A stretch of 64,000 nucleotides of DNA from an uncultured Spartobacteria bacterium (GCA_937960895.1 CALCJD010000146.1:104246-168245), one strand, 5' to 3'. Counted from the first letter of the stretch, positions 33,807 through 42,848 are shown. Numbers and translations: made by a program. The notes: a model not told the origin generated them from the letters alone.

Positions 33807-34625
33807 TCAGGCGTGGTGCCAGGGCAGCAGGCGCTTCTCGAGAAGTTTGAGCAATCCGGTCATGGACGCGCCCAGGATGCCAATGACGGCCATGCAGGCG
33901 ATGACTTCGGCGGTTTCGAGGTTGAGCCGGCTGAGCTGGATGCGAAATCCGAGGCCCGACTGGGCGGCGATGAGTTCGGCGGTGACCACCGCCATCCAGG
34001 CCTGTCCGAGGCCGATGCGCAATCCGGTCAGGACCGCGGGTGCGGCCGCGGGCAGATAGATTGACCGGAGAATGATGCCCGATCCCGCCCCCAGCGAGGC
34101 CGCCGCGCGAATGTGCTGGCGGTCCACCTGGGTGCCTCCGTCATAGGTGGTCAAAAAAATCGGAAAAAAGGCGGCGACCGCGGTGATGTAAAACGCCGAA
34201 CCTTCCCCGAGTCCGAACCAAAGGATGGCCAGCGGAATCCAGGCGATGGGGGGAATGGGCCGGAGCAGGTTGATCACCGGAAGCACGACCGCCCCCGCGC
34301 GTCGAAAATACGCCAGTCCGAGTCCGAGGGGCACGGCCAGGAGTCCGGCAAGGAAGAAGCCCCCGAAGACGCGGCGCAGGCTGGCGAAGATGTCGGCCGC
34401 CAGCACGCCCGAGGCTCCCAGGGCGACGAGGCCGCGCACCACCTCCGCCGGGGCCGGCAGCAGGGTGGCGTTGCCCTTGAGGAGGGCAAAGACCAGCCAG
34501 AGCGCCAGAAAAATCCCCATGCCGAGACCGGCCGCCGCCCACCGTCTCAGGGTGGGTCCGGCCAATCCGAACCGGCCGGGCGGCCTCGGGGAAAGCTCGA
34601 GGGATTTGATCGCTTCAATGGCCAT
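33807..34625 (-). CDS. ABC importer permease, SsuC/TauC type (first set)
   Basis: 272 aa, six membrane segments. RPIPPIAWIPLAILWFGLGE and the EAA-type loop RAAASLGAGSGIILRSIYLPAAAPAV place it with sulfonate/nitrate/taurine permeases. Its ATG lies 11 nt inside the ATPase gene. It is paralogous to the permease at 31028. Confidence 0.88.
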   Translation of the reverse strand: MAIEAIKSLELSPRPPGRFGLAGPTLRRWAAAGLGMGIFLALWLVFALLKGNATLLPAPAEVVRGLVALGASGVLAADIFASLRRVFGGFFLAGLLAVPLGLGLAYFRRAGAVVLPVINLLRPIPPIAWIPLAILWFGLGEGSAFYITAVAAFFPIFLTTYDGGTQVDRQHIRAAASLGAGSGIILRSIYLPAAAPAVLTGLRIGLGQAWMAVVTAELIAAQSGLGFRIQLSRLNLETAEVIACMAVIGILGASMTGLLKLLEKRLLPWHHA

Positions 34626-35436
34626 GGGGTTCCTCCTCGAAGCTCTTCAGGCTCTCCTCACGGATCACCGCGGATATGGCGGCGTGAATTCGGGCGTAGG
34701 CGGGCGAATGCCGCAGGACGTGACGGCGGGGCCGCGGCAGGGGCACGGAAAATTCCTCCCGGATGTGTCCCGGACGCACCCCCATCACCACCACTCGCCC
34801 GGCGAGGAAGATCGCCTCATCCACATCATGGGTCACGAAAAGAACCGTCTTTTGCTCCCGCTCCCAAAGCTCCAGCAGTTGTTCCTGCAGCAGCCCGCGG
34901 GTCATGGCATCAAGTGCCCCGAAGGGTTCGTCCATCAGCAAGATCGGCGCCCGGGAGGCCAGGGCGCGCGCAATGCCCACCCGCTGCCGCATGCCTCCGG
35001 AAAGCATGGCGGGATAAGCCTCCTCGAATCCCTTCAATCCCACCTGCGCCAGATAACGCGCCGCGATTTCCCGCGCATTGACCAATCCCTGCATGCGAGG
35101 CCCGAAGGCCACGTTGTCGAGGGCGTTCATCCAGGGAAAGGCGGAGTTCTGCTGAAACACCACACCGCACCGACGCGAGGGCGCCACCACCCGTTCGCCG
35201 TCAATGACCACCTCGCCCGCGCTGGGGGGAACGAATCCCGCCACCGCGTTGAGCACCGTCGTCTTGCCGCAGCCCGACGGGCCCAGCAGCGCCACAAACT
35301 CGCCCGGTTCCACCTCCAGCGAAACATTTTCGACGGCCACCAACGGACGCCGCCGCGCGGTGAAGGCCACGCTGAGATGACGCAGGGAGATGCGGCCCTG
35401 CCGGAGCGTCACGGACGGTTGGGCGACGGCGCTCAT
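34615..35436 (-). CDS. ABC importer ATPase, SsuB/TauB type (first set)
   Basis: 273 aa. Walker A GPSGCGKTT, signature LSGGMRQR, Walker B ILLMDEPF, H-loop FVTHDVDEA. The start ATG overlaps the sulfotransferase stop (ATGA), which sets it at MSAVAQ; an open frame further upstream is not coding. It pairs with the permease at 33807 and the binding protein at 36559 or 32329. Confidence 0.9.
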   Translation of the reverse strand: MSAVAQPSVTLRQGRISLRHLSVAFTARRRPLVAVENVSLEVEPGEFVALLGPSGCGKTTVLNAVAGFVPPSAGEVVIDGERVVAPSRRCGVVFQQNSAFPWMNALDNVAFGPRMQGLVNAREIAARYLAQVGLKGFEEAYPAMLSGGMRQRVGIARALASRAPILLMDEPFGALDAMTRGLLQEQLLELWEREQKTVLFVTHDVDEAIFLAGRVVVMGVRPGHIREEFSVPLPRPRRHVLRHSPAYARIHAAISAVIREESLKSFEEEPHGH

Positions 35437-36572
35437 AAGACGAGTTCCTCGGATTCGTAGCGACGGCGGATGCCGAAGCGGCGTTTCCAGTGGAGGGGCG
35501 CGCGCTGACCGCTCACAAACTGGGCGTCCCAGTCGAAGACCTCCCCTTTCCGGGGCTGCCAGACGTCCGCCCGGCGGCGCTCCTCGCGCTGATCCGCCAG
35601 CCAGTCGTTGTAGCTTTCGTAAACGATGTGACCCTGCGGACCGTCGAGCGTCGCCGCCCGGATGCGCTGATCCCATTCGTCATACAACGCCTCCTCCTCC
35701 GCGGGCAGTACGAGCGGTTCGACATCGCTGACATATCCCGCGGCGAGCAGTTCCTCGCCGGCCACCCCAGCAAAGACCTCCTGTTCCCAGACGCTGAGAT
35801 AGCGCCGGTAAATCCCCGTGTAAGCCGTGGACACCGGTTCCCCCAGCGGACGGTGATCGCGGGTCCGGGCGCGGCGGCGGGCGGTTTCCCCCCGATAAAA
35901 CTCCAGCGTGGACGCCTCATGCTCCTCGCCGAGAAAATCGAGCACCCGGGCCACTTCGCGTTCCGGGTTTGCCGCCAGGTCCTCGTAGCGCACGTCGAGC
36001 CATTGTTCGGCCGGCACCTCCCGGCGCCAGCGCGCGGCGGCCCGCTGGGTCCGCTTCCAGATCTTCGCCGCCGCCAGGATGTTGGTGGGACCAAAGGCGG
36101 AACGCAACTGTTCCACCGCCACGTCGCGTCCGTCGCGAATCAGGTGTACAAAACGCGCGTCGGGAAAATCCTCCAGGATCTCGCGCACATAATACAGATT
36201 GTGCGGCGTCTTTTCTCCCCACCGCGGCTTGCCCTCCTCGTCGGCCACCCGCTGAAGAATGGCGCGGAAGGCCTCGGAAAAAACCGGCGCCTTCGTGGAC
36301 TCCAGAATCTCGTCAACGATCGTCCGCGGATTCCAGGGCTTGCCGAAGAAGGGTGTTTTCAATCCAAAGACCATCTCGGAAACCAGGGTCCGAAACGCCC
36401 CGGGCCTCTCCAGGTCGCCATAGGTGTGAAGGTAGGCGCGAAACCGCGGATAATACCACGTGACCTCGGGGACACACAGGCGCGAATGGGCGTCCAGCAT
36501 GACCATCAAAAGCGTGGTCCCGGACCGCTCGCTGCCGATGATGAAAAAGGGCGCATTCTTATTCATAGACAT
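35433..36572 (-). CDS. PAPS-type sulfotransferase family protein
   Basis: 379 aa from ATG 36572 (or 36566). The 5'-phosphosulfate-binding loop is GSERSGTTLL (residues 13-22), and the 3'-phosphate-binding motif is LIRDGRDVAVEQLRS (R146, S158). Such enzymes transfer sulfuryl from PAPS to a hydroxyl or amine. Finding one between ABC-importer genes in a sulfur-assimilation operon is odd. It may act in reverse on a sulfate ester, or modify a scavenged molecule. It overlaps the preceding gene by 14 (or 8) nt. Confidence 0.8.
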   Translation of the reverse strand: MSMNKNAPFFIIGSERSGTTLLMVMLDAHSRLCVPEVTWYYPRFRAYLHTYGDLERPGAFRTLVSEMVFGLKTPFFGKPWNPRTIVDEILESTKAPVFSEAFRAILQRVADEEGKPRWGEKTPHNLYYVREILEDFPDARFVHLIRDGRDVAVEQLRSAFGPTNILAAAKIWKRTQRAAARWRREVPAEQWLDVRYEDLAANPEREVARVLDFLGEEHEASTLEFYRGETARRRARTRDHRPLGEPVSTAYTGIYRRYLSVWEQEVFAGVAGEELLAAGYVSDVEPLVLPAEEEALYDEWDQRIRAATLDGPQGHIVYESYNDWLADQREERRRADVWQPRKGEVFDWDAQFVSGQRAPLHWKRRFGIRRRYESEELVL

Positions 36573-37482
36573 AGGTCACCTTTTCCTTGCGGATGCCGAA
36601 ATCGACGAGGTTCTGCGCCCAGGTTTCCGCGCGGGCTTTGAGTTCCGCGCCGGGCTCCACGCGCACCGCCTCGCGGCTGTCGGCGCGGAAGAGCGGATTG
36701 AGTTCGGCCGACGTTTTGACCAGGGCGGGATCCAGGCGCAATTGCTCCCCCCACCACGCGGCCGCCTCGTCCGGATGGGACGCCAGGTACCAGACGCCGT
36801 CCGCAATCACCTTGCGCAGCTTCTCCGCGACACCGGGATGTTCATCCAGATATCCCTTGCGCACCGCCACCACAAACTGCCAGGGCCACTCCGCCACGAC
36901 GCGCGCGCCCGTACTGCCGGTCAGTTTCAACAGCGCCGGAACGCGGATGTCGACCGCGTCGGTGAGCCGTTGTTCAAAGGCTCCCGCCAGTTCCAGCGGC
37001 TGCAGGTTGACCAGTTCGACGTCCCTGCCGGGCTCGATGCCGAGATCCTTGAAGGATCGGACGACGTCGACATGAAGATCGCTGTTGAAGGACACCGCCA
37101 CCTTTTTCCCCTTCAGATCCGCCAGCGTCTTCACCGGCGAGTCCCCGGGCACCACCACCGCGTGCTTGCCCGTGCCGGCATCGGCGATGATGACCAGTCC
37201 GCCGGGATTCTTGGACAGATAGGACGCCACCGGATTGAGCGAGGTGAAGATCACGTCCACCTGCCCCGACGCGAGGGCCTCGATCATGGGCGGGCCATAC
37301 TGGAAAAAGGTGAAGGTCGGCTGAAACCCCTCCTTTTGCGCGAGGCCGGCTTTTTCGATGACCTTGGCCAGTTGTCCATTGATGCCCGAAGGATAAGCCA
37401 CCCGAAGCGGGATCTCCCCGGCCGTGGCGGAGAAAACGGCGGCCACGAAGGCCAGAATTCCGGAAACAAACGATGTTTTCAT
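36559..37482 (-). CDS. ABC substrate-binding protein, SsuA/TauA type
   Basis: 307 aa, signal peptide about residues 1-21 (ending SATA). LRVAYPSGINGQLAKVIEKAGL, ALASGQVDVIFTSLNPVASYL and DLKGKKVAVSFNSDLH are features of sulfonate/nitrate/taurine binding proteins. It differs from the longer binding protein at 32329 in lacking the C-terminal extension. It starts 4 nt after the HEAT gene. Confidence 0.85.
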   Translation of the reverse strand: MKTSFVSGILAFVAAVFSATAGEIPLRVAYPSGINGQLAKVIEKAGLAQKEGFQPTFTFFQYGPPMIEALASGQVDVIFTSLNPVASYLSKNPGGLVIIADAGTGKHAVVVPGDSPVKTLADLKGKKVAVSFNSDLHVDVVRSFKDLGIEPGRDVELVNLQPLELAGAFEQRLTDAVDIRVPALLKLTGSTGARVVAEWPWQFVVAVRKGYLDEHPGVAEKLRKVIADGVWYLASHPDEAAAWWGEQLRLDPALVKTSAELNPLFRADSREAVRVEPGAELKARAETWAQNLVDFGIRKEKVTYVYE

Positions 37483-37486
37483 GGAG

Positions 37487-38434
37487 TCAGTTCAAAGAGG
37501 TGGTCCGGGTGGTTCTGTGGGCGGCCAGTTGTTCGATGGCCCGGCGCGCGGATTTCTGGACACCCGTATCCGGATCGTTCAGCAGCGGATGCAGGCGCTC
37601 GATCCAGGCCGGGTCGCCCGATTGTCCGAGGGTCACAGCGGCGGCGATGCGCAGGTCGGCCAGTTCGTGCAGGAGCAGTCCGGCCACCCGGCCGTCGCCG
37701 GCCGATCCCAGACGTCCCAGACTGATGACCGCCTCGCGGGCCACCTGCCAGGAGGTGTCGCCCAAGGCTTCGGTCAGCGCCGCCTCGGCGGCCTGTCCGG
37801 GAAAGCATCCGAGCGCCACCGCCGCCTCGCGCCGCACCTGCCAGTTTTCGTCGTCCAGGGCGGTGATCAGATCGTCGAAAACAAGCGCCCCGTCGAATTC
37901 GGCCAGCACCGAAACGGCCACCCTGCGCACGGCCGCGCTTTCGTCCCGCAGGGCCGAACGGAACGCCGGCTGAAGGTCGGGACGACGGTATTGTGCGAGG
38001 GCCAGGACCGCCTCGCGCCGCACCTCGGGTTCGGCGTCGCCCAGCATCTTCGCGAGAGCCTCCACCGCTTCCGGCGCCCGCCGGTCCCGCAGCGCCACCA
38101 CGGCGGCCAGGCGCGTCTCGGCGCGCCCGCTGGAAAGCCCGGCGATCAGGCCCGCGACCGCGTCCGGATGACGGAAGGACCGCAGCACCTCGCCCGCGGC
38201 GATGCTGATTTCGACATTGGCATCGGCCGCCGCCTCGAGCAGCGCGGGGATCGCCGAGGGATCGTTGTTGTATTCCAGCAGCTCGACGGTGAGCCTGCGA
38301 ATGGCGTCCTCGGGATGACGCAGATAGGCGATCAGGGTTTCCGTGGGCAGTTGTTCGCCATCCTCCAGGCTTTCTGCCAGGGTGACAAAAATCTGCTGCG
38401 TGCTTTCGGGAATGGCATCAAGGAAAAGGCTCAT
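37487..38434 (-). CDS. HEAT-repeat protein
   Basis: 315 aa, soluble. From about residue 35 to the end it is an array of 30-residue HEAT (PBS-lyase-like) repeats, with recurring VRREAVLAL, VRRVAVSVL, VRREAAVAL and VAREAVISL helices. The ATG overlaps the ferredoxin stop. HEAT scaffolds of this type can assist cofactor assembly or hold redox subunits together. The tight linkage to the flavoprotein and ferredoxin suggests service to that complex. Confidence 0.8.
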   Translation of the reverse strand: MSLFLDAIPESTQQIFVTLAESLEDGEQLPTETLIAYLRHPEDAIRRLTVELLEYNNDPSAIPALLEAAADANVEISIAAGEVLRSFRHPDAVAGLIAGLSSGRAETRLAAVVALRDRRAPEAVEALAKMLGDAEPEVRREAVLALAQYRRPDLQPAFRSALRDESAAVRRVAVSVLAEFDGALVFDDLITALDDENWQVRREAAVALGCFPGQAAEAALTEALGDTSWQVAREAVISLGRLGSAGDGRVAGLLLHELADLRIAAAVTLGQSGDPAWIERLHPLLNDPDTGVQKSARRAIEQLAAHRTTRTTSLN

Positions 38435-38733
38435 CGGATCAGGAAGGGGATTTTTACGGTTATGGCGTTGGTCGGGCAGTCCACCTCGCAGGCGAGGCAG
38501 TACCAGCAGTCGTCGTATTTCATGTGCGACTTGCCGCTGGCGGGGTCGATGGCGAGGCAATCGACCGGACAGGATTCCACGCAGATGTGACATCCCGTGA
38601 TGCAGCGTTCCTCGTCCACCACGACCGGCACGTCAAAGACCCGCGTGGCACGCCGGTTGGGCACGGCGCGGGCCGTCATGGCGGCTTCGGTTTCCGAGGC
38701 AAATTTCAGGCGTCCGGCAAGGATCGGTTTCAT
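38431..38733 (-). CDS. AprB-like 2[4Fe-4S] ferredoxin
   Basis: 100 aa. Cluster 1 ligands are C44, C48, C51 and C55 (spacing 3-2-3); cluster 2 ligands are C76, C79, C82 and C86 (spacing 2-2-3). It is shorter than dissimilatory AprB, which has a C-terminal tail. The ATG overlaps the flavoprotein stop (ATGA), as expected for obligate partners. It should carry electrons to or from the flavoprotein in the cytoplasm. Confidence 0.85.
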   Translation of the reverse strand: MKPILAGRLKFASETEAAMTARAVPNRRATRVFDVPVVVDEERCITGCHICVESCPVDCLAIDPASGKSHMKYDDCWYCLACEVDCPTNAITVKIPFLIR

Positions 38734-40451
38734 GCGGCAAGGGGCGCGATGCGCAGGCGGTGATAGGTTCGGAGTTCCTCGGCATCAAGCGGCACGACAT
38801 AGGGTTCGACCGGACGCTTGAAGACCTCCATTTCGCCGGCGGCGTTCTTTTTCAGGTTCACATGGACGAACCAGTTTTGGTCGTCCATTTCGGGATAATC
38901 CAGGCGGTGGTGGTAAAGTCCCCAACGGCTCTCCGTGCGGAAGAGCGAGGCGCGCGCGGCCATCTCGGCGCAGTCGCGAATGAAGTCCACCTCGGCGGCC
39001 CGCATGAGTTCATGCGGATCGGCGGCCCCCACCTGGGCGAGCTCCTCGCGGGCACGCAGGAAATATTCCAGTCCGCGCTCCAGCCGGTGCCCCGATTTCG
39101 GCGGCTGCAGGTAGTCATTCACCTGCCGCCGCAGCTTGTATTCAAATTGGTGGGGCGGGATGCCGTCCGCGCGCGACAACGGTCCGAGCACCCGAAGACG
39201 CTCCGCCTTGACCTGTCCGTCGTCGATCGCGGCAGCACCTACCGACTGCGCATAAGCAACGGCATTCCGCCCGCAAATCTTTCCATACGTGAAGGCCCCC
39301 AGCATGTAGCCATGCGGCACGGAGGCCATGTCCCCTGCCGCATAAAGCCCCGGCACGGTGGTCTCCCCGCGTTCGTTCACCCAAACCCCGGAGGCGCTGT
39401 GCCCGCTGCAAAGGCCGATCTCGGACACGGACATCTCCACCAGGTCGGTTTGGTAACTCTTCCCCCGCCCCGCATGGAAACGCCCCCGGCTGGGCCGCTC
39501 GGTCGTGTGCAGGATCTGCTCGATCTCGCCGATGGTCTCGGGCGCGAGATGGTCCATCTTCAGAAACACCGGACCGTTGGCGCTGTTCAGCTCGCGGTAG
39601 AATTCCCACATCATCTGACCGCTCCAGTAGTCGGAGAGCATGAAACGGTGACCGCGGGCATTGACGGTATAGCCGCCGTACGGCCCGCTCACATAGGCGC
39701 ACGCCGGACCGTTGTAATCCTTCAGCAGCGGATTGACCTGAAAGCATTCGATATTGGTCAGCTCCGCACCGGCGTGATATGCCATCGCGTATCCGTCTCC
39801 GGCATTGGCGGGATTTTCATAAGTCCCCATGAGATACCCGGACGCCGGCAATCCGAGCCGGCCGCAGGCGCCGCAGGCGAGAATGACGGCCCGGGCCCGG
39901 ATGACCACAAAGGCTCCGGTGCGCACGTTGAATCCCAGGGCCCCCGCCGCCCGGCCCCCGTCGAGCAGGATGCGCGTGGCCATCACCCGGTTTTCCACCC
40001 GGACACCGCGCTGGCGAATGACCCGCGTCAGGATCTTCTTGATGTCATAACCCTCGGGCATCGGCAGCACATAACTGCCCTTGTGATGGACCTTCTTGAC
40101 GTCGTAGTCGCCCGAGGCGGTCTTTTGAAATTTGACCCCCCAGGATTCAAGCTCCCGGATCATGCCGAAGCTCTCCCGCGCATAAGCCAGCACCGCCGCC
40201 TGATTCACGATCCCGTCGTTGGCCATCGTGATTTCCTTCACGTATTCCTCCGGGGTGGCGTGGCCGGGAATCACGGCGTTGTTCACGCCGTCCATGCCCA
40301 GGGCGATGGCTCCGCTGCGTTTGACGTTGGCCTTTTCCAGCAAAAGCACCCGACCGTCCGGCCAGGCCTCGCGGGCCTTGATGGCGGCCACGGTGCCGGC
40401 GGTGCCCCCGCCGATCACCAGCACGTCGGTCTCGATGAGAATGTCGTCCAT
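38730..40451 (-). CDS. AprA-like flavoprotein (fumarate-reductase/APS-reductase family)
   Basis: 573 aa. The FAD-binding motif is VLVIGGGTAGTVAA (G14-x-G16-x-x-G19). The protein follows the FrdA/SdhA/AprA layout, with GLYAAGDMASVPHGYMLGAFTYGKICG near residue 365 as the second FAD motif and a helical C-terminal domain. With the overlapping ferredoxin gene it resembles an APS-reductase pair, here within sulfur-import genes. Whether it reduces APS, a sulfonate or something else cannot be read from sequence. Confidence 0.8.
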   Translation of the reverse strand: MDDILIETDVLVIGGGTAGTVAAIKAREAWPDGRVLLLEKANVKRSGAIALGMDGVNNAVIPGHATPEEYVKEITMANDGIVNQAAVLAYARESFGMIRELESWGVKFQKTASGDYDVKKVHHKGSYVLPMPEGYDIKKILTRVIRQRGVRVENRVMATRILLDGGRAAGALGFNVRTGAFVVIRARAVILACGACGRLGLPASGYLMGTYENPANAGDGYAMAYHAGAELTNIECFQVNPLLKDYNGPACAYVSGPYGGYTVNARGHRFMLSDYWSGQMMWEFYRELNSANGPVFLKMDHLAPETIGEIEQILHTTERPSRGRFHAGRGKSYQTDLVEMSVSEIGLCSGHSASGVWVNERGETTVPGLYAAGDMASVPHGYMLGAFTYGKICGRNAVAYAQSVGAAAIDDGQVKAERLRVLGPLSRADGIPPHQFEYKLRRQVNDYLQPPKSGHRLERGLEYFLRAREELAQVGAADPHELMRAAEVDFIRDCAEMAARASLFRTESRWGLYHHRLDYPEMDDQNWFVHVNLKKNAAGEMEVFKRPVEPYVVPLDAEELRTYHRLRIAPLAA

Positions 40452-40452
40452 C

Positions 40453-41082
40453 TCAAGCCGCGTGTTTTTGGATTTGTCCGTCCGGGGTCTCCGTCCTGCG
40501 TCCCTGCGGGGAACCCGGCGAGATCGCCTGACGCACCGGCTTCAACCTGCCCGTGCGCACGTCGTAAACATATCCGTAGATCGACACCGAGGGCGGAACG
40601 AGCGGATGATTTCGAATGCGCCAGACATCGGTCACCACACTCAGCGTGGTGTCCTTGAACGTCATCCAATCGATCCTCTCCCCCGCATCCGAACCCGGCG
40701 TCAAACCGACGTCCTTCCATCCCTGCTCCGTCAGCAGCGCCGTCTCCAGACTGTGGCTGAGCAGGCGGGCCATGAGCGGACCGGTGATGGTCGACATTCC
40801 GCAATCCGTGTGGTGAATGACAAACCATTCGCGGGTACCCAAAAGTTTGTGGGAAACCACCAGCGAACGAATCGCGTCGTCGCTGGCCCGTCCGCCGGCG
40901 TTCCGGATCACGTGCGCGTCCCCCTCCTTCAAACCGGCGAACTTCGCCGGATCGAGACGCGCGTCCATGCAGGTGAGAATCGCAAACTTGCGCGCCGGAG
41001 TGATGGGCAGCTGCGCTTCATGGGAAAAACCACGGGCATACTCCCGGTTGGCGGTGAGAACTTCGTATAGCGTCTGGCTCAT
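40453..41082 (-). CDS. Beta-class carbonic anhydrase-like protein
   Basis: 209 aa. Zinc ligands C38 (CMDAR, with D40/R42), H91 and C94 (HHTDCGM) are all present, and RNAGGRASDDAIRS is typical. It is the first gene of the large operon, one base before the flavoprotein gene. The promoter at 41154-41182 lies about 70 nt upstream. Beta-CA-fold proteins may have acquired other roles, so a function on a sulfur analogue of CO2 is conceivable (speculation). Confidence 0.8.
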   Translation of the reverse strand: MSQTLYEVLTANREYARGFSHEAQLPITPARKFAILTCMDARLDPAKFAGLKEGDAHVIRNAGGRASDDAIRSLVVSHKLLGTREWFVIHHTDCGMSTITGPLMARLLSHSLETALLTEQGWKDVGLTPGSDAGERIDWMTFKDTTLSVVTDVWRIRNHPLVPPSVSIYGYVYDVRTGRLKPVRQAISPGSPQGRRTETPDGQIQKHAA

Positions 41083-41153
41083 GACAGGAAAAAACGGGTG
41101 ACTGCGGCACACACCGCAGGATCGCCGGGAGTCCGGTGGATCAATTTAAAATC

Positions 41154-41182
41154 ACGATAGGTTTGGTCGTTATTAAAGTCAA
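41154..41182 (-). promoter_or_regulatory. Promoter and Rrf2-regulon operator of the large sulfur operon
   Basis: On the minus strand: TTGACT (41182-41177), a 17-nt spacer and TATCGT (41159-41154). The operator ACGA-N9-TCGTTATT (41154-41174) fills the spacer and includes the -10. The layout is identical, base for base in spacing, to that of the regulator gene (48116-48144). Confidence 0.7.
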
Positions 41183-41232
41183 CAAAATAGGTGGATTTTT
41201 TTGGAAGATCGCACCCCCCCTCCCCGCCCGGC

Positions 41233-41964
41233 TCAGGCGTGAACGGGACGCACGTCGAGGAATTCCTCGACAAATTCGTTGGCGGGGGACTCGCGCACTT
41301 CGGCGGGCGTGCCGATCTGCTGGACCTGGCCCTTGTCGATGATGACGACGCGGTCGGCGACCTCGAAGGCCTCGTCCTGGTCGTGGGTGACAAAGAGGCT
41401 GGTCAGATGGGTGGTGTCGTGGAACTGACGCAGCCATTGGCGCAGTTCCTTGCGCACCTTGGCGTCGAGGGCGCCAAAGGGTTCGTCGAGCAGGAGCACC
41501 TCGGGTTCGATGGCGAGGGCCCGGGCGAAGGCCACGCGCTGGCGCTGACCGCCGGAGAGCTGCGAGGGCATGCGGCGGGCGAAATCGCGGAGCTGCACGG
41601 CGCCGAGCAGTTCCTCGACCCGCTGGCGAATCTGCGCTTCGGAGGGGCGGTTCTTCTTCCGCACGCGGAGGCCGAAGGCGACGTTTTCAAAGACATTCAG
41701 GTGCTGGAAGAGGGCGTAATGCTGGAAGACAAAACCGGCTTTTCGCTGATAGGCACTTTGCTGGGTGACGTCGCGATCGCCGAAAAAGATCTTCCCCTCG
41801 TCGGCGAACTCAAGTCCGGCGATGATGCGCAGCAGGGTCGTCTTTCCGGATCCGCTGGGCCCAAGCAACGCCACCAGTTCACCGCCTTCGACGACAAAGT
41901 CGGCGTTCTTCAGCGCGGCGAAAGTGCCGAATTTCTTCGAGATGTTTTTGATGGTGATGCTCAT
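41233..41964 (-). CDS. cysA: Sulfate ABC importer ATPase
   Basis: 243 aa. Walker A GPSGSGKTT, signature LSGGQRQR, Walker B VLLLDEPF, H-loop FVTHDQDEA. The start at MSITIKN overlaps the cysW stop (ATGA). E. coli CysA has about 365 residues; this one ends right after the ATPase domain, so the C-terminal regulatory domain is missing. It energises CysT/CysW. Confidence 0.92.
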   Translation of the reverse strand: MSITIKNISKKFGTFAALKNADFVVEGGELVALLGPSGSGKTTLLRIIAGLEFADEGKIFFGDRDVTQQSAYQRKAGFVFQHYALFQHLNVFENVAFGLRVRKKNRPSEAQIRQRVEELLGAVQLRDFARRMPSQLSGGQRQRVAFARALAIEPEVLLLDEPFGALDAKVRKELRQWLRQFHDTTHLTSLFVTHDQDEAFEVADRVVIIDKGQVQQIGTPAEVRESPANEFVEEFLDVRPVHA

Positions 41965-42848
41965 GATGGATCGGATGCGGCGGCTTTCAACTGTCTCTCG
42001 GCCTGCCACTCAGCATAGGTCTTGATCAGCAAAGTCACAAGCGCGAGAACGGAAAGCAGGGAGGCGAGCACGAAGGCTCCGGTGTTGGGATATTCGTTGT
42101 AGAGAATTTCAATGTGCAGGGGGATGGTGTTGGTCTGGTTGCGGATGTGACCGGAGACCACCGACACGGCGCCGAATTCCCCCATGGCCCGCGCGTTACA
42201 AAGAATGATGCCATAAAGAAGACCCCATTTGATCTTGGGCACGGTGACCTTCCAGAAAATCTGCCAGCCATTGGCCCCCAGGGTCATGGCGGCCTCCTCC
42301 TCCTTGTGCCCCTGCGCCTGCATGAGAGGGATGAGTCCGCGGGCGACAAAGGGGAAGGTCACGAAGGTCGTGGCCATGACGATGCCCGGCAGGGCGAAAA
42401 TGATTTTGATGTTGTGCTCCGAAAGCCAGGGGCCCAGCCAGCCCTGACGCCCGAACACCAGCACGTAGATCAAACCGCCGATGACGGGGGAAACCCACAG
42501 CGGCAGGTCGATGAGGGAGATCAGCAGGGAGCGGCCGCGGAAGTTGAACCGCGTGACGGCCCAGGCGGCCAGCACGCCGAAGAGCGTGTTGAGCGGGACG
42601 GCGATGGCGGCGGTGATCAGCGTGAGTTGAATCGAGTGGAGAGTCGCCCGGTCCTCGAAGGTCTTCAGGAAAAACGGCAGGCCGCGCGAAAAGGCCTCGC
42701 GGAAAATGACGACCAGCGGCAGCACCAGGAACAGGGTGAAAAAAACCAGCACCACGGTGAGCAGGATGGCCTTGACCAGCGGGGATTCCGCCGTGGCGCG
42801 CCGTGGTGTGGCGACTTTGGTGGGAAAGGTGGTGATTGCTCCGGCCAT
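41961..42848 (-). CDS. cysW: Sulfate ABC importer permease CysW
   Basis: 295 aa, six membrane segments. The EAA loop reads EEEAAMTLGANGWQIFWKVTVPKIKWGL, and ARAMGEFGAVSVVSGHIRNQTNT is a clear CysW mark. It follows cysT by 59 nt and overlaps cysA. Together with CysT it forms the membrane channel. Confidence 0.95.
   Translation of the reverse strand: MAGAITTFPTKVATPRRATAESPLVKAILLTVVLVFFTLFLVLPLVVIFREAFSRGLPFFLKTFEDRATLHSIQLTLITAAIAVPLNTLFGVLAAWAVTRFNFRGRSLLISLIDLPLWVSPVIGGLIYVLVFGRQGWLGPWLSEHNIKIIFALPGIVMATTFVTFPFVARGLIPLMQAQGHKEEEAAMTLGANGWQIFWKVTVPKIKWGLLYGIILCNARAMGEFGAVSVVSGHIRNQTNTIPLHIEILYNEYPNTGAFVLASLLSVLALVTLLIKTYAEWQAERQLKAAASDPS

Noticed and set aside
41083..41232. A small gene between the sulfate operon and the carbonic-anhydrase gene
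   Set aside because: Short open frames here cross the operator and promoter and have no start-site support; the stretch is better read as the regulatory region and a 70-nt leader.
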